64,000 bases of DNA from Skermanella rosea (GTDB taxonomy: Bacteria; Pseudomonadota; Alphaproteobacteria; Azospirillales; Azospirillaceae). Shown here one piece after another: positions 54,766-63,648 of the stretch (the first letter of the stretch is position 1; every line of letters starts with the position of its first letter). A program made the translations under genes and the position numbers. Location of the stretch: positions 5,263,471 through 5,327,470 of the forward strand of contig NZ_CP086111.1 of assembly GCF_016806835.2 (NCBI RefSeq), given 5' to 3'. The notes under the pieces were generated by a model. It was not told the DNA's origin. It made no database searches and saw only the letters and a list, made by a program, of their open reading frames with translations.

Positions 54766-56345
54766 GCTGTCAACAGCCCCTTCAGATGTCCGGCCAGCCG
54801 GACGGAAAGCGCGGTGATGGTGAAGGTCGGGTTGGAGGTGCCGACCGTCGTGAAGACCGAATTGCCGACGACGTAGAGATTGCCGACGCCGTGGACCCTG
54901 CAATCGGCATCGACGACGCCGTCGCGCGGATCGGCGCTCATCCGGGTCGTGCCGGCATGGTGGAAGCCCCAGGTGTCGAAGCGCGACCAGACATTGGGAT
55001 CGTCCTCCATGGCGATCTGCATCCGGCCGAGGCCGAGACGCCCCAGCTCCTCGCCCATCAGTTCCATGGAGCGGACCACGCTGTGCTTCTCGATCTCCTG
55101 CGTCGCCCAGTGCAGGTTGATCCGGCGCAGGCCCAGATCGTCGACCTGATCGGTCAGGGTGATGCGGCTGTCGGGGTTGGGGACCTGCTCGACCTCCATC
55201 TTCAGCAGCCAGACCGCCATGTTGCCCGGGTCGCCGGTGATCCGGCGGGCGAGGTTGCCGGCGACATAGTCGATGTCGCAGATGATGTTGCCGACATGGA
55301 CGTTGAAGTCGCGAACCCAGCCGCCGCCCGAGACGAATTTCTTCAGCCCGTCGCGGATCGCAGCCAGCGACCGGTCGCCCTGGGTGCGGATGCCGTCATA
55401 GAGTTCCAGGCTGAACTGCGCGTTGCACATCCGCTCGGCGCGGATCGTCTCCTCGCTGAGGTGCAGGGAACCCTCGATGTATTCGCCGCTCGGCACCGTG
55501 TTCCGGCGGTAGAAGCTGAGGTCGGTCGAACCGTCGGACAGCAGGATCATGCCGGGGCTGGCGACCCGGTGCTCCATGAAGAACCGGCCGACATTGTCAT
55601 GGTCGTTTCCGATGCCGTTGGGCCGCACCTTGTTGGCGTTCAGCAGCATCCGCGGGTTTTCCATCCCGCCGCAGGCCAGCACGAAATGGCGGGCGCGGAA
55701 GGTGGAGCGGTTGCCCGCCGCGTTCACGACGGTCACTTCCCGGATCAGGTTCTCGGTCTCGCCGATCACCAGGTCGACGACGCTGCAATTGAGGTAGCAG
55801 GTGACGTTGGGCGACGCCTTCACGGCATCCCGGTGGACCTCGCCGAAGCGGGTCGCGTGGATCTGGGTGGCGCCGGTGTGGAACCGCTTGGGGTCGAACG
55901 GCAGAACCGGCAAGCCGGCCGCCTTGGACCAGTACTCGCCGTCGAACAGATGGGGGTTGAGGCCGATGATCTCGGTCGCGCGCGGATAGTGGGCCTTGAC
56001 GTCGTCCAGGGTGATCGGCCAGCCGCTGTGCGGGATCCAGTCACGCTTCTCGAAATCGATCGGGTCCAGGCTGCGGCAATAGCCGCCCCAATGGTTCGTC
56101 GTTCCCCCGAAATAGCGCAGGCGGCAGGCGTCCAGATCGGCATACTCGATACCGGTCTGGGTGCCCTCGTAATTGGGTTGGCCGTTCTCCGGATACTCGA
56201 AGCCGCCCGCTTCGATGATGGATACCCGGAAGGGCGCACCGGTCAGTTCCAGCGCCATCGTGATGCCGGCGGCACCGGCACCGATGATGCAGATTTCAGT
56301 CTCGATGACTTCGCCGGAAGGTATCTCGGCGCCTTCTAAGATCAT
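54762..56345 (-). CDS. GMC-family flavin oxidoreductase
   Basis: A 527-residue GMC-type flavoprotein. The FAD motif is IIGAGAAGITMALEL near residue 20, a GMC segment is LRYFGGTTNHWGGYCRSLDP, and the C-terminal active-site region is FHHAGTTRMSADPRDGVVDADCRVHGVGNLYVVGNSVFTTVGTSNPT. It has no signal peptide of its own. If exported, it would travel with the Tat protein encoded just downstream. The substrate is an unknown alcohol or sugar. It is unlike betA in sequence. Confidence 0.88.
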   Translation of the reverse strand: MILEGAEIPSGEVIETEICIIGAGAAGITMALELTGAPFRVSIIEAGGFEYPENGQPNYEGTQTGIEYADLDACRLRYFGGTTNHWGGYCRSLDPIDFEKRDWIPHSGWPITLDDVKAHYPRATEIIGLNPHLFDGEYWSKAAGLPVLPFDPKRFHTGATQIHATRFGEVHRDAVKASPNVTCYLNCSVVDLVIGETENLIREVTVVNAAGNRSTFRARHFVLACGGMENPRMLLNANKVRPNGIGNDHDNVGRFFMEHRVASPGMILLSDGSTDLSFYRRNTVPSGEYIEGSLHLSEETIRAERMCNAQFSLELYDGIRTQGDRSLAAIRDGLKKFVSGGGWVRDFNVHVGNIICDIDYVAGNLARRITGDPGNMAVWLLKMEVEQVPNPDSRITLTDQVDDLGLRRINLHWATQEIEKHSVVRSMELMGEELGRLGLGRMQIAMEDDPNVWSRFDTWGFHHAGTTRMSADPRDGVVDADCRVHGVGNLYVVGNSVFTTVGTSNPTFTITALSVRLAGHLKGLLTA

Positions 56346-56519
56346 GTCTCAATCATTCCCTGATCACTGGCCCTGGGCACGGCGAGCGCGAGCCTATGTT
56401 TCGCCCCGGACGCGGACAATCGAGCAGGGTTGGTACCCCTATCGCCACATATCTAAGGTAGAGCAACCGGCCCGGCCACAAACGTGTTTCCCCGGCACCG
56501 ACGATTCAAGGAGACTCCT

Positions 56520-57197
56520 ATGGCCCACATGGATACCGCCTTCGTGTTCGACCTGGACGGCACGCTGATCGACAGCGTCTACCAGCACGTGCTGGCATGG
56601 CAGGAAGCGCTGGACGCCGAGGGGATCGATCTGTCCGCCTGGCGCATCCACCGCAAGATCGGCATGAGCGGCGGGCTGTTCACCAACATGCTGGTCCGGG
56701 AGACAGGCCTCGACATCGAGCAGGACCTGCTGGACCGGCTGCGGGCGCGCCACGCCGAGGCCTACCGGCGGCAGTCCGGCCGGCTGCGGGCCCTGCCGGG
56801 ATCGCGGGAACTGCTGGCGCACCTGACGAACTCCGGCATTCCCTGGACGATCGCGACCAGCGGCAGGATGGAGACGGCGGCGCCCGCGCTTGAGGTGCTG
56901 GGAATCGACCTGGAGAAGATCAAGGTCGTGACCCGCGACCAGGTCAAGTACGCCAAACCGGACCCCGACCTGTTCCTGACCGCGGTCGAACGGCTGGGCG
57001 TCGATATCCAGTCCACCATCGTGGTCGGCGACAGCATCTGGGACACGCTGGCGGCCCAGCGCGCCCGCGCGCTGAGCGTCGGCCTGCTGTGCGGCGGCTA
57101 CGGCGCCGACGAGCTCCAGCGGGCGGGAGCCTTCCGGGTCTACGAGGATCCGGCCGACCTGCTGAAGCACCTGGACGAGGTCGGCGGCCGGCGCTGA
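56520..57197 (+). CDS. HAD-superfamily hydrolase (phosphatase, subfamily IA)
   Basis: A 225-residue HAD phosphatase. Motif I FDLDGTLIDS (nucleophile Asp and acid Asp), motif II TIATSGRMET, motif III Lys in VKYAKPDPDLFL, motif IV VVGDSIWDTLAA. A helical cap is at about residues 20-85. GGAG six bases upstream sets the ATG at 56520. It resembles phosphoglycolate- or sugar-phosphate-type phosphatases, but the substrate cannot be told. Divergent from the GMC gene. Confidence 0.9.
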   Translation: MAHMDTAFVFDLDGTLIDSVYQHVLAWQEALDAEGIDLSAWRIHRKIGMSGGLFTNMLVRETGLDIEQDLLDRLRARHAEAYRRQSGRLRALPGSRELLAHLTNSGIPWTIATSGRMETAAPALEVLGIDLEKIKVVTRDQVKYAKPDPDLFLTAVERLGVDIQSTIVVGDSIWDTLAAQRARALSVGLLCGGYGADELQRAGAFRVYEDPADLLKHLDEVGGRR

Positions 57198-57251
57198 CCG
57201 GTGGCGGGCCGGACCAGGAACAAGGGATGCCGACCATGCGTTCTGTCCGGC

Positions 57252-57869
57252 ATGGAAAATTCCTATCCGCTGCCGCGCACGGCGCGGGCGATGATCGCCC
57301 GCCGGCCGTTGGTTGCCAAGGCCTGCTCCCCGGAACCGACCGGGGTGGCGGGCCTTGACCTGATCGTCCGCAACTTCTGTCTCGACGACCCCGGACCCGT
57401 CGCCCAGGCGGTCAAAATCGCGGGACGATACGGCATCAAACGCCACGTCCTGATCCCCGCCTTCGCCCTGTGCTGGGCGGCGGGCAGTCATCGCGACCTG
57501 CCGGCGCTGGAGCAGGCCGGCAGGATCGGCGTGACCGGCGTGGTGGCGACGGCGCTGGTATCCGAAGCGATCAAGCGCAACCTGTGCCGCTCCCGCCCCT
57601 GCGACTGCGGCGATGCCGGCGAATGGGGCACCGAGGGCGCCCGCTCCTTCCCCTCCGGCCATGCGGGAAGCGCTTTCGCGGCCGCCACGGCGGTGGCCCT
57701 CGCGGCCGGGGACCGACGCATCGGCGGGGGCGTCTTCGCGGTAGCCGGCGTGCTGGCGGGCGGGCGGGTCTACGCCGACCGGCACTGGACCTCCGACGTG
57801 GTCGCCGGCGCCGTCCTGGGCACGGCGGTCACCGCGCTGGCGGCGTGGTGGCTGGGAGTACGGCGCTAG
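57252..57869 (+). CDS. PAP2-family phosphatase
   Basis: A membrane phosphatase of about 205 residues. The three PAP2 motifs are present: KRNLCRSRP (K-x6-RP type), SFPSGHAGSAFA, and GGRVYADRHWTSDVVAG (R-x5-H-x3-D). Helices precede and follow these motifs. It likely dephosphorylates a lipid phosphate or undecaprenyl-type substrate at the periplasmic side. The start is uncertain: an ATG at 57252 is used, but 57291 or an upstream GTG at 57201 are possible, and no clear ribosome-binding site decides. Confidence 0.82.
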   Translation: MENSYPLPRTARAMIARRPLVAKACSPEPTGVAGLDLIVRNFCLDDPGPVAQAVKIAGRYGIKRHVLIPAFALCWAAGSHRDLPALEQAGRIGVTGVVATALVSEAIKRNLCRSRPCDCGDAGEWGTEGARSFPSGHAGSAFAAATAVALAAGDRRIGGGVFAVAGVLAGGRVYADRHWTSDVVAGAVLGTAVTALAAWWLGVRR

Positions 57870-57884
57870 GAAAGAATGAGGAGA

Positions 57885-58198
57885 TGGTGTCCGCGGCGGG
57901 ATTCGAACCCACGGCCCCAGGATTCATCCCACTTCGGCTTTCGCCGCCGCCGGGCTATCGATCTGCCCGGCGTTCGTGGTCTGGACTGTCCCTTCACCAT
58001 GGGCCGAAGCCGACAGGTGCCGCCCGTCCAGTCTCTACACCTTCCCCGACCTTTCGGAGGGGGCTTGGCTCGGGATCGGCAAGGTGCCGTCGGCACCGGA
58101 GCTTTCCCCGACTTTGAGCGGATCCGCCGCGCGGTTTCCCCTCGCGACGCCCAATTGAACTAGGAATCCTGTGCTCTATCCTGCTGAGCTACGCGGAC
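57885..58198 (-). tRNA. tRNA-Arg(CCU), interrupted by a group I intron
   Basis: Minus strand. The 5' exon is 58198-58162 (37 nt, ending ...CAGGATTCCT) and the 3' exon is 57924-57885 (starting AATCCTGGGG and ending with an encoded CCA). Joined, they make a perfect cloverleaf: acceptor GTCCGCG with CGCGGAC, D stem GCTC with GAGC, anticodon stem CAGGA with TCCTG, loop TTCCTAA (anticodon CCT, for AGG codons), T stem GTGGG with CCCGC around TTCGAAT. The break falls immediately after the third anticodon base. It is located between a PAP2 gene and polA. Confidence 0.93.
57925..58161 (-). ncRNA. Group I self-splicing intron in tRNA-Arg(CCU)
   Basis: A 237-nt intron. The exon before it ends in U and the intron ends in G (at 57925), as group I introns do. 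P1 can form between the exon bases CCU and a GGG guide about nine bases into the intron, giving the U-G wobble at the splice site. The catalytic core is visible: the R-like segment GAGACTGGACGGG and the S-like AAGGGACAGTCC, whose CTGGAC and GTCCAG halves form P7. It has no open reading frame for a homing endonuclease. Size and site match the small tRNA introns (IC3 type) known from alphaproteobacterial tRNA-Arg(CCU). Confidence 0.88.
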
Positions 58199-58309
58199 AT
58201 TATCTCCTGTGGAATGTCTAGCGGTTTTCGCCCCCTGCGGCAACCCGCAAATCGCCCGCCCCGGATCAACCTGCCCGTATCGACCTGGGGCACCGGCCAT
58301 GCTATTTCC

Positions 58310-61180
58310 ATGGACATGACCGACACCGCCCAGACCGATTCCGTCCAGACGGAAACCGCCGCCAAACCCGCCGATGGCCTCTATCTGGTGGATGGCTCCG
58401 GATTCATCTTCCGCGCCTACCACGCCATTCCGCCGCTGACCCGCGCCGACGGCACCCCGGTCAACGCGGTGATGGGCTTCACCAACATGCTGATGAAGCT
58501 GCTGGCGGACCATCATGCCGAGGCGGTGGCGGTGGTCTTCGACAGCAAGCGGCTGAACTTCCGGAACGAGTTCTACGCCGATTACAAGGCCCACCGGCCC
58601 GAACCGCCGGAGGAGCTGAAGCCCCAGTTCGGCATCATCCGCGAAGCGGTCGAGGCCTTCTGCGTACCGTCGATCGAGCTGGAGGGGTACGAGGCCGACG
58701 ACCTGATCGCGACATACGCGCGCCTCGCCCGCGAGCAGGGGCGGCAGGTGACGATCGTCTCCTCCGACAAGGACCTGATGCAGCTGGTCAGCGACGGCGT
58801 CGCCATGCTGGACCCGATGAAGAACAAGCCGATCGGGCCGGAAGAGGTCTTCGAGAAGTTCGGCGTGACGCCGGACAAGGTGGTGGACGTGCAGGCGCTG
58901 GCCGGCGACCCGGTGGACAACGTGCCGGGCGTTCCCGGCATCGGCGTCAAGACCGCGGCCCAGCTGATCGGCGAGTACGGCGACCTGGAACAGCTTCTGG
59001 AGCGGGCCGGCGAGATCAAGCAGCCCAAGCGCCGTCAAGCCCTGATCGATAATGCGGAGCTGGCGCGGATCTCCAAGCGGCTGGTCCGGCTGGACGACCA
59101 AGCCCCGGTGCCGGTGCCGCTCGACGACCTGAAGGTGCGCGAGCCTGACCACGAGAAGCTGCTGGGCTTCCTGCGGCAGCAGGGATTCCGGTCGATCATC
59201 ACCCGGGTCGAGAACGAGATCCGCGCCGACGGCAAGTTGGTGGACGGCGCCTCCGCCCCGGCCGGCCCGGCGGGGACCGTGGCAGCTCCGGCCTCCGCGC
59301 CGGAGGCGAAGCCCCGGGCGCAGTTCGGCGGCAAGGGCACCTACGAGCTGGTCCAGACCGCCGAGGCGCTGGACCGCTGGATCGCCGCCGCCCATGCCGC
59401 GGGAACGGTTGCGGTCGATACCGAGACCGACTCGCTCAGTGCCTGCAGCACCCGGCTGGTCGGCGTCTCGATGGCGGTGGAACAGGGGGCGGCCTGCTAT
59501 ATCCCGGTCGGCCATGTCGGCCCGGGGGGTGCTCCGGCGGAAGGATCGCTCGACCTCAGCCCGTCCGACGCGCCGCCGCAATTACCGATCGCCGAGGTGG
59601 TGGCGAAGCTGAAGCCGCTTCTGGAAGACCCGACCGTGCTGAAGGTCGGGCATAACCTGAAGTTCGATATCCAGGTGTTCGGCAGCCACGGCATCCGGCT
59701 CTCCCCGATCGACGACACCATGCTGATCAGCTACGTGCTGGAGACGGGATTGCACGGCCATGGCATGGACGAGCTGTCCAAGCTCCATTGCGACTATGCG
59801 CCGATCACCTACGACCAGGTGACCGGCACCGGCAAGTCGCGGGTCACCTTCGACCGGGTGCCGCTGGACAAGGCGACCGAGTACGCGGCGGAGGACGCCG
59901 ACGTGACGCTCCGCCTGCATCACGCGCTGAAACCCCGGCTGGTCCAGGAACGGCTGACCACCCTCTACGAGACGATCGAGCGGCCGCTGGTCCCCGTCAT
60001 CGCCGACATGGAGGCCTGCGGCATCCTGGTGGACCGCGACGTGCTCAAGGAGCTGTCGGGCGACCTGGCGTCCAGGCTGGCCGAGCTGGAGACCGCGATC
60101 CACCGGCTGGCCGGCCATCCCTTCAACGTCGGCTCGCCCAAGCAGCTGGGCGACGTGCTGTTCGGCGAGATGGGTCTCCAGGGCGGCAAGAAAGGCAAGA
60201 CCGGCGCCTATTCAACCGACAGCGCCACGCTGGAGCCGCTGGCCGAGCAGGGCCACGACATCGTGCAGAAGGTGCTGGACTGGCGCCAGTTCTCCAAGCT
60301 GAAGAGCACCTACACCGACAGCCTGCAGCAGCAGATCGACGCCAAGACCGGCCGGGTCCACACCTCGTTCTCGCTGGCGATCACCAACACCGGCCGGCTG
60401 TCGTCAAACGATCCCAACCTGCAGAACATCCCGATCCGCACCGAGGAAGGCCGCAAGATCCGCCGTGCCTTCATCGCCAAGCCGGGCCATGTGCTGCTGT
60501 CGGTCGACTATTCCCAGATCGAGTTGCGGCTGGTCGCCGAGATGGCCGGGATCGAGGCGCTGAAGCACGCCTTCCGCGAGAACATCGACATCCACGCCAT
60601 GACCGCGTCCCAGGTGTTCGGCGTGCCGCTGGACCAGATGACCGGGGAGATCCGGCGCAAGGCCAAGGCGATCAATTTCGGCATCATCTACGGCATCAGC
60701 GGCTTCGGCCTGGGCCGCCAGCTCGGCATCTCGGCGGGAGAGGCCAACGCCTTCATCAAGAGATACCTGGAGCGCTTCTCCGAACTGGCCGCCTACATGG
60801 AGCAGACGAAGGAGTTCTGCCGGAAGAACGGCTACGTCACGACCCTGTTCGGCCGCCGCTGCCACATCCAGGGCATCACCGAGCGGAACCCGGCGCGCCG
60901 CCAGTTCGCCGAGCGGCAGGCGATCAACGCGCCGATCCAGGGGACCGCGGCCGACATCATCAAGCGCGCCATGGTCCGCATCCCCCCGGCGCTGGAGGCG
61001 GCTGGCCTGACGGGCCGCATGCTGCTCCAGGTCCATGACGAACTGGTGTTCGAGGTACCGGAGGCCGAGGCGGCCGAGACCTCCGATACCGTCCGCCGCG
61101 TGATGGAAGGTGCCGCGAGCCTGGGCGTGCCGCTGGTCGCCGAGGCCGGTACGGGACACAGCTGGGCCGACGCGCACTGA
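58310..61180 (+). CDS. polA: DNA polymerase I
   Basis: A 956-residue, three-domain Pol I for Okazaki-fragment maturation and repair. The N-terminal 5'-3' exonuclease is at about residues 20-300 (LYLVDGSGFIFRAYHAI, EGYEADDLIATYA, GVPGIGVKTAAQL). The 3'-5' exonuclease is at about 340-560 (VAVDTETDSLSA, with VLKVGHNLKFDIQVF and YAAEDADVTL), so proofreading is likely intact. The polymerase domain follows (SVDYSQIELRLVAEMAG, RRKAKAINFGIIYGISGFGL, LLQVHDELVFEVP). The ATG at 58310 is the probable start; 58316 is possible. Confidence 0.96.
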   Translation: MDMTDTAQTDSVQTETAAKPADGLYLVDGSGFIFRAYHAIPPLTRADGTPVNAVMGFTNMLMKLLADHHAEAVAVVFDSKRLNFRNEFYADYKAHRPEPPEELKPQFGIIREAVEAFCVPSIELEGYEADDLIATYARLAREQGRQVTIVSSDKDLMQLVSDGVAMLDPMKNKPIGPEEVFEKFGVTPDKVVDVQALAGDPVDNVPGVPGIGVKTAAQLIGEYGDLEQLLERAGEIKQPKRRQALIDNAELARISKRLVRLDDQAPVPVPLDDLKVREPDHEKLLGFLRQQGFRSIITRVENEIRADGKLVDGASAPAGPAGTVAAPASAPEAKPRAQFGGKGTYELVQTAEALDRWIAAAHAAGTVAVDTETDSLSACSTRLVGVSMAVEQGAACYIPVGHVGPGGAPAEGSLDLSPSDAPPQLPIAEVVAKLKPLLEDPTVLKVGHNLKFDIQVFGSHGIRLSPIDDTMLISYVLETGLHGHGMDELSKLHCDYAPITYDQVTGTGKSRVTFDRVPLDKATEYAAEDADVTLRLHHALKPRLVQERLTTLYETIERPLVPVIADMEACGILVDRDVLKELSGDLASRLAELETAIHRLAGHPFNVGSPKQLGDVLFGEMGLQGGKKGKTGAYSTDSATLEPLAEQGHDIVQKVLDWRQFSKLKSTYTDSLQQQIDAKTGRVHTSFSLAITNTGRLSSNDPNLQNIPIRTEEGRKIRRAFIAKPGHVLLSVDYSQIELRLVAEMAGIEALKHAFRENIDIHAMTASQVFGVPLDQMTGEIRRKAKAINFGIIYGISGFGLGRQLGISAGEANAFIKRYLERFSELAAYMEQTKEFCRKNGYVTTLFGRRCHIQGITERNPARRQFAERQAINAPIQGTAADIIKRAMVRIPPALEAAGLTGRMLLQVHDELVFEVPEAEAAETSDTVRRVMEGAASLGVPLVAEAGTGHSWADAH

Positions 61181-61198
61181 GCGCGGCGGCCACCGGCA

Positions 61199-61414
61199 TC
61201 AGTTCGCCCTGCGCCCCGTGAACACCGCGTCCAGGCTGGGGGCGTCGAGGATGTTCTCGGCCCATTCGTCCAGATCGCCGTCAGGGGCGCCGAGCACCCG
61301 TTCCAGCGTCGATTCGGGCACGGCACCGAAGCGCCGCCTAAGCTGGCGCAACAACAGGTCGGCCTTGCCCTCTGCCTTGCCTTCCGCCTTCCACTGTTCC
61401 GCTGCGATCGACAT
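61199..61414 (-). CDS. Probable internal Rpn short product (71 residues)
   Basis: Within the rpn gene, a perfect AGGAGG (61428-61423) lies eight bases before an in-frame ATG at 61414. Translation would give only the C-terminal helical domain (MSIAAEQWKAEGKAEGKAD to the end). E. coli Rpn genes encode exactly such intragenic short proteins, which block the toxic long form. The strength of this SD in a coding region argues for real initiation, but it is not proven. Confidence 0.55.
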   Translation of the reverse strand: MSIAAEQWKAEGKAEGKADLLLRQLRRRFGAVPESTLERVLGAPDGDLDEWAENILDAPSLDAVFTGRRAN

Positions 61415-62164
61415 GATCCTGGCCTCCTGACCTGGAACGATCTCGGTCAGCGCGTCCCGAAGGACCGCCGCGTTGATCTCGTTCGGCTCTGCGATAAGGT
61501 AGCGTACCAGCGCAACCAAGTCATCAAAGCCGATGGCCAGCGCCGCCCGGCCGAGCTTCACCAGCAGCTCGTAAAGGTCGCCGCGGCGGCTGCCATGCTT
61601 CAGGATCAGCAAGCCGACCCGAAGCACCTTTTCGCGCGACAGGCTGGCGCCGTCGATGCGGCCAAGATCGGCCAGCGAGTAGCGGAAATCCAGGAGGTAC
61701 GGCCGCAGCATCTCGTCGCCCAGCTCCATCCCGGCGGCGAAATCGAGGGGTATCCGCCACTCCGCCTCGCCGTGATAGACCACGAGCGGCAGGATGGGCG
61801 GCAGCGGCTTCAGCCTGCCGTCGGCATCCCTGCCCTCCCGCTGGACCCACCACTGCCAGATCTTGACCTCGTAGCCGAGCAGCTGAAGACCGATTCGCGG
61901 TTCCGGCCAGGCCTTGTGCTCCAGCAGGGCATAGATGAAGGCGGCCCCGCCCGTGAGGGTGCGGGTCCGGTAAAGCCGATCGGTGCGGTATTCCTGAAGT
62001 TCCCGATCGACGAAGGAGCCGTGCTCCAGCACGGGATCCTCCGGGGACAACTGGCGAGCGACTTCTTCCGGAAGGCGCTCGCGGATCAGGGCGCCTGCCG
62101 CGCCGGGCTGATCGAGCAGGCGCTTGAAGAAATGGTCGTGGCGCTGGATCAGGCGGGAGGTCAT
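61199..62164 (-). CDS. Rpn-family recombination-promoting nuclease / putative transposase
   Basis: A 321-residue Rpn/YhgA-like protein with an intact PD-(D/E)XK core: Asp62 in EYRTDRLYR and the E-x-K motif Glu82-His83-Lys84 in ALLEHKAW. The N-terminal RLIQRHDHFFKRLLDQPG is typical. The C-terminal domain (about 150-321) includes LLRQLRRRFGAVPESTLERV and ENILDAPSLDAVF. Family members cut DNA, are toxic when unrestrained and are linked to phage defence. An AGGAGG site and ATG inside the gene mark a possible short product. The window also holds two relatives without the core (4303-4974, 35271-35912). Confidence 0.9.
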   Translation of the reverse strand: MTSRLIQRHDHFFKRLLDQPGAAGALIRERLPEEVARQLSPEDPVLEHGSFVDRELQEYRTDRLYRTRTLTGGAAFIYALLEHKAWPEPRIGLQLLGYEVKIWQWWVQREGRDADGRLKPLPPILPLVVYHGEAEWRIPLDFAAGMELGDEMLRPYLLDFRYSLADLGRIDGASLSREKVLRVGLLILKHGSRRGDLYELLVKLGRAALAIGFDDLVALVRYLIAEPNEINAAVLRDALTEIVPGQEARIMSIAAEQWKAEGKAEGKADLLLRQLRRRFGAVPESTLERVLGAPDGDLDEWAENILDAPSLDAVFTGRRAN

Positions 62165-62281
62165 CGACGGGAACATCCGGTTGGAGACACATGCGTGAGT
62201 ATTCGCATGCCCGACCGGCGTTTCCCTATCGAAGCGTCCGTCGCGCGGCTGCGTCAAATCGGCCGCGCGACGGTCCTCCGG

Positions 62282-62923
62282 TCAGACCGCGACCTTGAAC
62301 TCGGCCTCGGTCTTGGACTTGATGTCGTCCACGGTCACGCCGGGAGCGACCTCGATCAGGGTCAGGCCGCCACCGTTCTCATCGATCTGGAAGACTCCCA
62401 TGTCGGTGATGATCATGTCGACCACCGCGGCCCCGGTCAGCGGCAGGGTGCACTGCTTCAGGATCTTCGGCTCGCCGTCCTTGGAGGCGTGCTCCATCAC
62501 CACGACCACCTTCTTGACCCCGGCGACCAGGTCCATGGCGCCGCCCATGCCCTTGACCATCTTGCCCGGGATCATCCAGTTCGCCAGGTCGCCGTTGGCC
62601 GCCACCTGCATGGCGCCGAGGATCGACAGGTCGATATGGCCGCCGCGGATCATGCCGAAGCTGTCCGCGCTGCTGAAGTAGCTGGTCTTCGACAGCTCCG
62701 TGATCGTCTGCTTGCCGGCGTTGATCAGGTCGGGGTCCTCCTCCCCCTCGTAGGGGAACGGGCCCATGCCCAGCATGCCGTTCTCGCTCTGGAGCGTCAC
62801 CTCGATCCCGTCCGGGATATAGTTCGCCACCAGGGTCGGGATGCCGATCCCTAAGTTGACGTAGAAGCCGTCGCGCAGTTCCTTCGCGGCGCGCGCCGCC
62901 ATCTCTTCGCGGGTCCAAGCCAT
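62282..62923 (-). CDS. scoB: 3-oxoacid CoA-transferase subunit B
   Basis: A 213-residue CoA-transferase subunit, with the catalytic Glu in [13 protein letters not shown]. Other segments are [36 protein letters not shown] and [21 protein letters not shown]. With ScoA it moves CoA between succinyl-CoA and acetoacetate, in ketone-body or PHB turnover. GGAGG precedes the ATG at 62923. It follows scoA by 23 bp. Confidence 0.95.
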   Translation of the reverse strand: MAWTREEMAARAAKELRDGFYVNLGIGIPTLVANYIPDGIEVTLQSENGMLGMGPFPYEGEEDPDLINAGKQTITELSKTSYFSSADSFGMIRGGHIDLSILGAMQVAANGDLANWMIPGKMVKGMGGAMDLVAGVKKVVVVMEHASKDGEPKILKQCTLPLTGAAVVDMIITDMGVFQIDENGGGLTLIEVAPGVTVDDIKSKTEAEFKVAV

Positions 62924-62946
62924 GTTCTTATCTCCTCCCCTGTTGG

Positions 62947-63648
62947 TCAGGCGCGCTTGCGGACGGTGCGCTGCTCGATGCGCTTGCCGGCATCGGCCAC
63001 GTGGATGATGCGCTTGACGAAGATGCCGGGCGTGATGATGTGGTCGGGATCGATCTCGCCGGGCTGCACCAGGTGCTCGACCTCGGCCACGGTGACCTTG
63101 GCCGCCGTCGCCATCATCGGGTTGAAGTTGCGCGCGGTCTTGCGGTAGACGAGGTTGCCCTCGGTGTCGCCCTTCCAGGCGTGGACCACCGCCAGGTCGG
63201 CGAACAGGCCGCGCTCCATCACGTAGGTCTCGCCGTCGAACTCGCGGACTTCCTTGCCATCCGCTACCGAGGTGCCGACGCCGGTCTTGGTGAAGAAGGC
63301 CGGGATGCCGGCGCCGCCGGCGCGGATGCGCTCGGCCAGGGTGCCCTGCGGGTTGAACTCGATCTCCAGTTCGCCGGCCAGGTACTGCTTGGCGAAGGTC
63401 TTGTTCTCGCCGACATAGGACGAGATCATCTTGGCGATCTGGCGGGTCTCCAGCAGGACGCCCAGGCCGACATTGTCGATGCCCGCGTTGTTGGAGATCA
63501 CGGTCAGGCCCTTGACCCCGGAATCGCGGATCGCCTCGATCAGCACCTCCGGGATGCCGCACAGGCCGAAGCCGCCGGCCATGATCGTCATGTCGTCGAA
63601 GAGCAGCCCTTCCAGGGCGCTCTTGGCGTCGGCGTAGACCTTCTTCAT
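62947..63648 (-). CDS. scoA: 3-oxoacid CoA-transferase subunit A
   Basis: A 233-residue alpha subunit with the conserved [63 protein letters not shown] and [19 protein letters not shown]. It is the first gene of scoAB. AAGGG-type purines lie just before the ATG at 63648. Confidence 0.95.
   Translation of the reverse strand: MKKVYADAKSALEGLLFDDMTIMAGGFGLCGIPEVLIEAIRDSGVKGLTVISNNAGIDNVGLGVLLETRQIAKMISSYVGENKTFAKQYLAGELEIEFNPQGTLAERIRAGGAGIPAFFTKTGVGTSVADGKEVREFDGETYVMERGLFADLAVVHAWKGDTEGNLVYRKTARNFNPMMATAAKVTVAEVEHLVQPGEIDPDHIITPGIFVKRIIHVADAGKRIEQRTVRKRA

Noticed and set aside
57876-58163. Short reading frames across the split tRNA and its intron
   Set aside because: They overlap conserved tRNA and group I core structure and do not resemble a homing endonuclease or any protein.
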